DNA of 18,784 bases. It comes from Candidatus Micrarchaeum sp. Its GTDB lineage: Archaea; Micrarchaeota; Micrarchaeia; CAILAH01. The stretch covers positions 3,995 through 22,778 of the forward strand of contig DYJQ01000006.1 in the NCBI GenBank assembly GCA_020723045.1, written 5' to 3'. The first letter of the stretch is position 1; each line of letters begins with the position of its first letter. Position numbers and translations under genes: made by a program. The notes beneath the pieces are model-generated. The model had not been told where the DNA came from. It saw only the letters and a program-made list of their open reading frames with translations, and ran no database searches. Positions 13,718 through 18,784 of this stretch are shown piece by piece.

Positions 13718-14530
13718 TCACACCCTTTTCTCTGCAGGGTTTCCCTGCGCGCCTAATTTATTGATCGCACTCTTGCTCCACACCACAAGCCTGCCCGGCA
13801 AACCGCCAGGTGCCAAGTCGCCCACCCTGAGGTCATCCACCTTAACCGCGGATGCGCCCGGCAATGAGCCCGCGCTCTTTAGGAGCGCACATTCATTTGA
13901 AACCACAAACAGAATAGACTTTCGCACCCGATACGCCCTGCTGAGCCTCCTCTTCCGAACGCCGGTTATGCGCTTCCTACTCTGTGATGACTTCTCAATC
14001 TCAACTGCAATGCCAACCTTCTTCAAGAGTGCAAGCAGGTCTTTCACTTTTGCTACTGACTCGATTTCATCTGAGATTATGTATGGAACATTATACTCGG
14101 TGCCTGTCCTCGCCTTCACAACATCCTTTACGGCAGTTGCGGCAACCGCAGAAAGAAGCGCCTTCATATATTCCTTTCTGTTCATCTTCTCTTCTAGCAC
14201 TTCCTCAACCTTTGGAGGGTGCGCCCGCCTTCCCGTAACCGCGAATGGCAGCATCCTCACGCGGCCGTACCGCCCTTTAGGCAATTTCTCGTGCGGGAGC
14301 TTGGCAGCACCGCGGTTCTTCATCGTTCTGTAAATGTCCTTGTTGCCAATATACTCTGCACTCGTCTGCAAGCCCGCAACCTTGAGCGGGGCTTTGGGCT
14401 GGTACTGCTTTGACATATCAGAACGCACCGCACGCAGTATCAGGTCTCTTCGAACCTCACTACCGAACACGCCGCGCACGTCAATCTCCTCACCCAAATC
14501 CCCTGAAATCGAAAGAACTTGAACCTTCAT
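13718..14530 (-). CDS. rpl4: 50S ribosomal protein L4 (uL4)
   Basis: Large-subunit protein with a long loop reaching the exit tunnel. It has 270 aa from the chosen ATG, the usual archaeal/eukaryotic-type length class. Typical segments are FGSEVRRDLILRAVRSDMSK near the N-terminus, the basic tunnel loop RTMKNRGAAKLPHEKLPKG and VTGRRAHPPKVEE, followed by KEYMKALLSAVAATAV and the C-terminal domain with the ending PGRLVVWSKSAINKL. ATG at 14530 follows GGTG by seven bases; the GTG two codons upstream (14536) is less likely. It begins 14 bases after L3. Confidence 0.96.
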   Translation of the reverse strand: MKVQVLSISGDLGEEIDVRGVFGSEVRRDLILRAVRSDMSKQYQPKAPLKVAGLQTSAEYIGNKDIYRTMKNRGAAKLPHEKLPKGRYGRVRMLPFAVTGRRAHPPKVEEVLEEKMNRKEYMKALLSAVAATAVKDVVKARTGTEYNVPYIISDEIESVAKVKDLLALLKKVGIAVEIEKSSQSRKRITGVRKRRLSRAYRVRKSILFVVSNECALLKSAGSLPGASAVKVDDLRVGDLAPGGLPGRLVVWSKSAINKLGAQGNPAEKRV

Positions 14531-14544
14531 GAGCACACCTTCTT

Positions 14545-15504
14545 TTATATCGCCCTCGATAGGTAAGCCACCTTCATCTCCTTCTTGGATTCTGGCTTCC
14601 TGAGTGCAAGCCTCATCTTTATAAGCCTCTTCTTTGGGCCCGGCACCGAGCCCTTAAGAATCATATACTTGTTCCTCACTACGCCATAGCTGAGTAGGCC
14701 TCCATCCTGCTTGAGTTTTGACGCATCGCCTATATCCACTATGAGGTTGTTAAGAATAGTCCTCTTGTGCAAGCCCATCTGGCCCGCGTGCAACGCGGTA
14801 TACTCCACAATGGCTGGGTGCCATGAACCGAGGTTGCCAACGTGCCTTCTCTTACCAGTGGCCTTCCTCCTCTGAATGGATATACCAAACCTCTTTACAA
14901 CACCCTGCCATCCCTTGCCTTTAGTAACGCTTATAACATCAACATAAGCGCCTTTCTCAAAAACATCGCTCGCCTGCACCTCCTTCCCGAGCAGGCCCTT
15001 CACATACTCAATCTTCTTCTTTACGTCATCACCGCCCACACCGAGCTCAATGCGTTCTGGGGATTTTTTACCCGTGGTTGTGGACTTAGGCGAAGTGATC
15101 GCGAGTGCGTGTACATCGCTTATATCCTTTTCGTTCCCGAGTTCCTCAACTGGCCTTCCACCCTTGATCTTTGCAATCTTGTTAACGGAGGCATCCTTCA
15201 TGAAAAAATCACCGATGAGCTTCCTTCCATAGAGGGTATTTCTGTATGCACGGATTCCATACACAAAAAGAGGGGGCACTTCAACGAGCGTGCCTGCGCA
15301 CGAGACCTCCTTGCCCTTGTTGGGGGAGTTGGGGTCCTCTTCATTATAGAAGAACCGCAGCATACCCGCTTTATAACCGGCAAAGCCAAGCAGTACGGGC
15401 CGCTTGCACTCCGGCCAGTTCCTAATCCTGCCGTTAAACGTGCTTGCCCGTTTCCTGGGTCTGAACGCGAGTGAGCCTCTTCTTGAATGACTGGCTTTTG
15501 GCAT
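14545..15504 (-). CDS. rpl3: 50S ribosomal protein L3 (uL3)
   Basis: First gene of the ribosomal operon; an early-assembling large-subunit protein that reaches the peptidyl-transferase centre. It has 319 aa, the archaeal length. The N-terminus is classical (PKASHSRRGSLAFRPRKRAS). Further on are the KGWQGVVKRFGISIQRRKATGK region, the tryptophan-finger part GNLGSWHPAIVEYTALHAGQMG, and the ending GSVPGPKKRLIKMRLALRKP. Its ATG is preceded by GTGAT a few bases upstream and by a palindromic TATA-like box at 15548-15563, giving a leader of about 25 nt. Confidence 0.97.
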   Translation of the reverse strand: MPKASHSRRGSLAFRPRKRASTFNGRIRNWPECKRPVLLGFAGYKAGMLRFFYNEEDPNSPNKGKEVSCAGTLVEVPPLFVYGIRAYRNTLYGRKLIGDFFMKDASVNKIAKIKGGRPVEELGNEKDISDVHALAITSPKSTTTGKKSPERIELGVGGDDVKKKIEYVKGLLGKEVQASDVFEKGAYVDVISVTKGKGWQGVVKRFGISIQRRKATGKRRHVGNLGSWHPAIVEYTALHAGQMGLHKRTILNNLIVDIGDASKLKQDGGLLSYGVVRNKYMILKGSVPGPKKRLIKMRLALRKPESKKEMKVAYLSRAI

Positions 15505-15547
15505 GATATCACTTTATCAACGAAGCGTGGATAACTTCAATTAAGTA

Positions 15548-15563
15548 ATATTTAAAAATATTA
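15548..15563 (-). promoter_or_regulatory. TATA-like promoter of the ribosomal operon
   Basis: The near-palindromic AATATTTTTAAATATT on the minus strand would place the transcription start near 15528 and a 24-nt leader before the L3 ATG. It lies in the 92-bp gap after secD, which also contains the palindrome GGCGCGCC. It is the only strong box upstream of the ten-gene cluster. Confidence 0.6.
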
Positions 15564-15596
15564 CCGACACATGGCGCGCCGGAGAGCGCATTTCCA

Positions 15597-17144
15597 TCAA
15601 ACCTCGAGCTGTTCAACTATGGCTGCATATGCGGGCCTTGAGATGAGCAGGCCTAATACAGCGCCAAGTATCGTTGATGTGGCAAAGCCCACAATCTCCA
15701 CCACACCAGAGAAGAAGAGCGGCAGCATCGCAACGACTGCGATTATAACGTTGCGTGTTATGATGTAGAATGCATTCTTGACACGCTCGCTCAGCTCCTC
15801 CTTTGAAATCCGGCCCTCACCCTTTTTGAACACCTCATCTGTAATTATGATCTGTGCGTCAAGGCTTACGCCCATCGCCGCGATTATGCCCGCCATAGCC
15901 GCAAAATCTATCGTTCCAAACCCGCCGATGATTGCTACAAGTATAATGATCTCTGCAAATGAGACGATGATAACTGGAAGGAACAGTTTTGGCTCCCTGT
16001 AGCGGACAGATACAAATAGGATAATCATAACGAATGCAATGGCCGCACCTACAAGGCTCATCTCAAGGAACTGTTTCCCAAGGGGTGCGGGTATGCTTAT
16101 CGTCGAGCCGATGATGGCATTCACGGGTAAACGGCCGCCACTCAGGAGGCTGCGTATCTCTTTTGAGTTAAGCACAGCGTCATCATACGAGAGTGTTGTG
16201 CCACTCACACTAACCAGCCGTGACGGCGTGCCCTTTGCAAGCCCTTCTGAAAGTAGCGGCGCGGAGAGTAGGCCGATTGCCTTCCACTTGTTGATTACAT
16301 ATTCGCCACTCTCTTTGTTGTGCACCATCTCGAACTGCATGTCTGCACCATCAACCACGCGTACATTCTGTGTAATGTTATGGACGATGTCATCATAATA
16401 AGTTGAGTTGTTGGAAACGATTATCGTCACGTTTTGGTTTTCAGCAACTGCATTCGCCACAATCTCTCTCTTCACGTTCCAGTCGTCAACAATGATTATC
16501 CTGAGATCGCTGTTTTCCATCTGGTTTATATCGCCCACCGCAGAGAGGGCCTCGGCAACATCTACATTTGCAGGAAAATGACGGGGTTCAATAAGCACAA
16601 CGGCTGTTCTGGGGCGGTCAAGGAACATGTACACCGGCTTGTTCGCCTGGCCGAGTGCAACCGCCGCAAACCTATTAGCCCCCTCCTCACTCACCGCAAA
16701 GTCGACTTCCCATTTGTAAGCCTCCCTAGATAGTGCACTGATCCTGCCCTCGCCTATACTGCCGGGCAGTATGTCCTCGCCTGTAATCGCTACCCTGCCG
16801 TTGATTACTGCCTCGAAACTGCCCTGCTGTTGCAACAGCCGTTCAATCTGTTTTATGGATGATTCATCACCCTTTGCAAGCTCAACCTGCACCTCACGTG
16901 GTGGGATCGGCCTTACAACAACTTGTGAGAGGCCGAACTTAGAAATCCTCGTCTTGATGATGTTGGATACCTCCTCCATCTGTTGCGGGGAAAGGTCATT
17001 ATCAAATGTTATGGGAATCCTCACACCGCCCTCAAACTCAATGCCGTAGTTGATGCCTTTTATGAATATTATCATCAGCGAGAGTATCACTATCGCCGCA
17101 AGGAACATCACGCGCTTATCAGATGCAAGTTCTGCGATATGCAT
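15597..17144 (-). CDS. secD: protein-export membrane protein SecD (archaeal type)
   Basis: Membrane subunit that with SecF assists Sec-dependent protein export; the archaeal energy source for this step is unclear. It has 515 aa. One N-terminal membrane helix (about 14-30) is followed by the D1 signature NYGIEFEGGVRIPI and a large extracytoplasmic domain of about 300 residues. Five membrane helices follow from LVGAAIAFVMIILFV onward. The fourth-helix signature GIIAAMGVSLDAQIIITDEVFK matches archaeal SecD. ATG at 17144 is chosen because GGTG lies five bases upstream; ATG at 17147 and TTG at 17156 are alternatives. It follows secF closely and is presumably co-transcribed with it. Confidence 0.95.
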   Translation of the reverse strand: MHIAELASDKRVMFLAAIVILSLMIIFIKGINYGIEFEGGVRIPITFDNDLSPQQMEEVSNIIKTRISKFGLSQVVVRPIPPREVQVELAKGDESSIKQIERLLQQQGSFEAVINGRVAITGEDILPGSIGEGRISALSREAYKWEVDFAVSEEGANRFAAVALGQANKPVYMFLDRPRTAVVLIEPRHFPANVDVAEALSAVGDINQMENSDLRIIIVDDWNVKREIVANAVAENQNVTIIVSNNSTYYDDIVHNITQNVRVVDGADMQFEMVHNKESGEYVINKWKAIGLLSAPLLSEGLAKGTPSRLVSVSGTTLSYDDAVLNSKEIRSLLSGGRLPVNAIIGSTISIPAPLGKQFLEMSLVGAAIAFVMIILFVSVRYREPKLFLPVIIVSFAEIIILVAIIGGFGTIDFAAMAGIIAAMGVSLDAQIIITDEVFKKGEGRISKEELSERVKNAFYIITRNVIIAVVAMLPLFFSGVVEIVGFATSTILGAVLGLLISRPAYAAIVEQLEV

Positions 17145-17160
17145 CATAACACCCAATCTT

Positions 17161-18306
17161 TTAGATTACGACCTTGCCCATACTCTTATGAGCCATGTCC
17201 TCGACGTGGTATATCATTATGACCGCGTTGAGCATCCACGTGGCTATTATATCGCCCACAAGGCCAGCGAGCACGATTTGTGATATCTGCTGGTATATCG
17301 CAACGTTTGTTATCTGGCCCACTAGGAATAACGCAAGGAATGCGAGTATTGCACTGAAACTCATCGTTATCCCAGTCTTCATCGCCTCGTACGCACTGCC
17401 ACGCGGGTTGTTCAGGCCGCGTTTGAGTATGCGCACAGTGAGCAGTATATCCGTGTCGAGTGAGAAACCGACCAGCATCAGTATGGATGCAATAGCGGCG
17501 AGTGTGAGGGGGATGTGGAAGAGGCCCATTGCGCCTAGCGCAAATACTACATCGCACGTCGCACCGATGAGCACGGCGGCGGACGGCACTATGTCCCTAA
17601 ATATTACGAATACTGTAATAATGCTTAGGAGTGCTGCGATAAGCAGTACCCATTCAATCTTTCCGATGAATATCTCACTCAGTGATGGGTTGATGAGCTT
17701 GAATGAATACGATTTGTAAGTGAGTGTGCTTGAAATCTTGGATATTATGGTATTCCGATAGGCTGCTGTGACTTCTGTGAACATCGACTCGACCTCGGGC
17801 TTGAGCGCGTCAACATCCTCTGAAAGCGTAGCGGGGCGGCCCAGCAGTGTTGAGGAGAGTGTGAGTATCTTAGAACGCAGTTCCACAAGATGCTGTTTCA
17901 TCTGATCTGCATCCCTCTCTTGCAGTGTGGTGGTGCCGTTCGAGCCTTTGAGTACGAGTATCTCGTATTGTTTTTTCGAGTATTTATCGTATGTTTCCAA
18001 GAAATCGGTATATGCACTCTCAAGTTCGACCATCTCCTTGCTGTGCCCTATCTCAATTTCAGCAATGTGTGAAGCGCCCAGTGCATACGTACGTATGCCC
18101 GCATCGCTAATGCCACTCTCTACCAGTTTGGATGCAATCTCACCTTCGGACATTTCTCTATCCAGCTCGAGTGTAATGAGCACACCGCCCTTGAATTCAA
18201 GGCCCGGCTCGATTTGGAGTATAAAGTAGGATGCTATCAGCACAAGAATAATCGGTACAAGTGCAAGACGCCTGTAATCGCCACTGTATATATTCGGTAG
18301 TTCCAT
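17161..18306 (-). CDS. secF: protein-export membrane protein SecF with enlarged extracytoplasmic domain
   Basis: Partner of SecD in the accessory export complex. It has 381 aa, whereas archaeal SecF proteins are often about 280-300. TM1 (about 14-31) is followed by the signature LEFKGGVLITLELD. TM2-TM6 begin near residue 217 and include the RND-type motif MLVGFSLDTDILLTVRILKR (277-296). The loop between TM1 and TM2 contains about 110 extra residues (about 88-200), mostly charged and helical, with a GSNGTTT turn. The ATG is supported by AAGGA eight bases upstream, and a TATA-like TTTATAA centred 29 nt away also makes a near-leaderless transcript possible. It is first in the secF-secD pair and directly downstream of tRNA-Ile. 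Confidence 0.95.
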   Translation of the reverse strand: MELPNIYSGDYRRLALVPIILVLIASYFILQIEPGLEFKGGVLITLELDREMSEGEIASKLVESGISDAGIRTYALGASHIAEIEIGHSKEMVELESAYTDFLETYDKYSKKQYEILVLKGSNGTTTLQERDADQMKQHLVELRSKILTLSSTLLGRPATLSEDVDALKPEVESMFTEVTAAYRNTIISKISSTLTYKSYSFKLINPSLSEIFIGKIEWVLLIAALLSIITVFVIFRDIVPSAAVLIGATCDVVFALGAMGLFHIPLTLAAIASILMLVGFSLDTDILLTVRILKRGLNNPRGSAYEAMKTGITMSFSAILAFLALFLVGQITNVAIYQQISQIVLAGLVGDIIATWMLNAVIMIYHVEDMAHKSMGKVVI

Positions 18307-18330
18307 TGCATCATTCCTTTATCCGCACAG

Positions 18331-18340
18331 GTTATAAATC
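18331..18340 (-). promoter_or_regulatory. TATA-like box for secF-secD
   Basis: GATTTATAAC on the minus strand is centred about 29 nt from the secF ATG and lies only a few bases past the tRNA-Ile 3' end. The secF-secD pair can therefore be transcribed independently of the tRNA. Confidence 0.5.
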
Positions 18341-18343
18341 TCA

Positions 18344-18521
18344 TGGGCCAGGGGAGATTTGAACTCCCGACCTCCCGATTTCCATCCTAATGAAATGGGC
18401 CCATCACCCGCCCAATTTCATTTTCGTTTAGTGTCGCTTTTCTTTACGATATTGCCCAAAGGGCAAACGAAAAGAAAAAGGACTATCAGTCGGGCGCTCC
18501 ACCAGGCTAAGCTACTGGCCC
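18344..18521 (-). tRNA. tRNA-Ile (GAT) with 104-nt intron
   Basis: The cloverleaf is complete on the minus strand. The acceptor stem is GGGCCAG (18521-18515) with CTGGCCC and discriminator A at 18344. The D-arm is GCTTAGCCTGGTGGAGC. The anticodon stem is CCCGA with TCGGG, and the T-arm is GGGAG-TTCAAAT-CTCCC. The mature anticodon loop reads CTGATAA, so the anticodon is GAT (isoleucine). The exons are 18484-18521 and 18344-18379 (74 nt mature). The intron at 18380-18483 lies after position 37, the commonest archaeal site; its edge could shift by one base without changing the product. CCA is not encoded. Confidence 0.95.
18380..18483 (-). other. tRNA-Ile intron
   Basis: The 104-nt intron is expected to be removed by the archaeal splicing endonuclease. 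It folds well. AATGAAAT-TGGGC pairs with GCCC-ATTTCATT (12 bp with one bulge), TTGCCC pairs with GGGCAA around a TTT loop, and TCCT near the 5' edge can pair with AGGA near the 3' edge to close the structure at the splice sites. The bulge on the 3' side is larger than the ideal three bases, so this would be a relaxed bulge-helix-bulge. No ORF for a homing endonuclease is present. Confidence 0.85.
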
Positions 18522-18548
18522 GTAAACGCGATTTCTTAGGATAAGAAA

Positions 18549-18562
18549 ACTTTAAAAATAAA
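18549..18562. promoter_or_regulatory. AT-rich element between tRNA-Ile and the partial gene
   Basis: ACTTTAAAAATAAA lies between the tRNA (minus) and the gene starting at 18592 (plus). On the plus strand it would give a start near 18582 and a leader of about ten bases holding GGTG. On the minus strand it would start about eight bases before the tRNA. It may serve both directions. Confidence 0.45.
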
Positions 18563-18591
18563 CAATGCAATAGATTGTTGGGTGTTGGGAT

Positions 18592-18784
18592 ATGGTACAA
18601 GCACAAGCCACTAAGAAAAAGGAGGAGGTTGTATTTGCTAAAGCGAATATACAATCCTCTACTGAGGCTGCTAAGCTTTTCATTAACCCTCAGATGCAGG
18701 TTAATGGAAATGAGGTTAAGGTATTGATTGGCCTTAAGGATAAGAAGCGTGTTCTTATACTCACATTCAAAGCAAATACTAGAG
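18592..18784 (+). CDS. 5' part of an unrecognised protein, cut by the window edge
   Basis: An ATG-initiated frame of 64 codons runs off the right end without a stop. The N-terminus is MVQAQATKKKEEVVFAKANI, without a signal peptide or membrane helix. It continues with a mixed polar stretch (STEAAKLFINPQMQVNG) and two hydrophobic strands (EVKVLIGL and RVLILTFKA). GGTG lies about eight bases before the ATG, and a TATA-like box sits at 18550-18560. T-ending codons (GCT, GTT, CTT, CCT) appear more frequent than in neighbouring genes, which can mark high expression or a different origin. I do not recognise the family. Confidence 0.75.
   Translation, partial: MVQAQATKKKEEVVFAKANIQSSTEAAKLFINPQMQVNGNEVKVLIGLKDKKRVLILTFKANTR

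Noticed and set aside
14842..15474. 210-codon plus-strand frame
   Set aside because: Antisense shadow of ribosomal protein L3.
15505..15596. Tiny minus-strand frame overlapping the secD stop
   Set aside because: It is only about 18 codons, runs through the promoter of the ribosomal operon, and has no Shine-Dalgarno support.
18359..18544. Short frames overlapping the tRNA gene on both strands
   Set aside because: They consist of tRNA-Ile exon and intron sequence; the cloverleaf explains the region fully.

Overview
This window is chromosomal DNA from an archaeon. Three things show this. The ribosomal-protein cluster has archaeal gene order and archaeal-type members (L3-L4-L23-L2-S19-L22-S3-L29-aIF1/SUI1-Rnp1/p29). 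The SecD and SecF are of archaeal type. A tRNA-Ile gene is interrupted in the anticodon loop by an archaeal-type intron and does not encode CCA. Promoters look archaeal: AT-rich TATA-like boxes lie about 27-29 nt from the start codon of several lone genes (leaderless mRNAs), while genes inside operons are preceded by GGTG/GGTGA Shine-Dalgarno motifs. The lineage cannot be fixed from the sequence alone. A DPANN-type archaeon (for example near Micrarchaeota or Diapherotrites) is possible but is only a guess.

Layout. 1-640: no confident gene. It holds a perfect 55-bp direct repeat, low-complexity DNA, a weak 48-codon minus-strand ORF, a cluster of TTTACTG/CAGTAAA motifs, and a terminator-like hairpin. 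645-3708 (minus): an SF1 UvrD/Rep-type helicase, an unrecognised protein with a GNAT-like C-terminal half, and a YkgJ-type cysteine-cluster protein, each with its own TATA-like box. 3777-4686 (plus): a four-helix membrane protein overlapping an MCT-1-like PUA-domain RNA-binding protein. 4713-8863 (minus): a CoA-binding Rossmann protein, a DEAD-box RNA helicase, glmS, and a PduO-type cobalamin adenosyltransferase that is almost fused to glmS. 8922-9776 (plus): an endonuclease IV-like TIM-barrel protein, divergent from the adenosyltransferase across one palindromic TATATATA box.

9785-15504 (minus) is the ribosomal operon. It is read from a TATA-like promoter upstream of L3 and ends after Rnp1; the S17-L14-L24 genes that commonly follow in archaea are absent here. 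uL22 and uS3 carry long charged C-terminal tails, and the uL22 tail contains an internal repeat. 15597-18306 (minus) is secF-secD, the accessory membrane complex of the Sec translocon; SecF has an unusually long extracytoplasmic region. 18344-18521 (minus) is the intron-bearing tRNA-Ile(GAT). At 18592 a plus-strand gene of unknown function starts and runs off the window.

Most of the window is housekeeping: translation, protein export, RNA remodelling, DNA repair and amino-sugar synthesis. I see no convincing new multi-gene system. The items most worth a second look are the repeat region at the left edge, the GNAT-like orphan, the SecF insertion, the uL22 tail repeats, the tRNA intron, the truncated ribosomal operon and the shared palindromic promoter.
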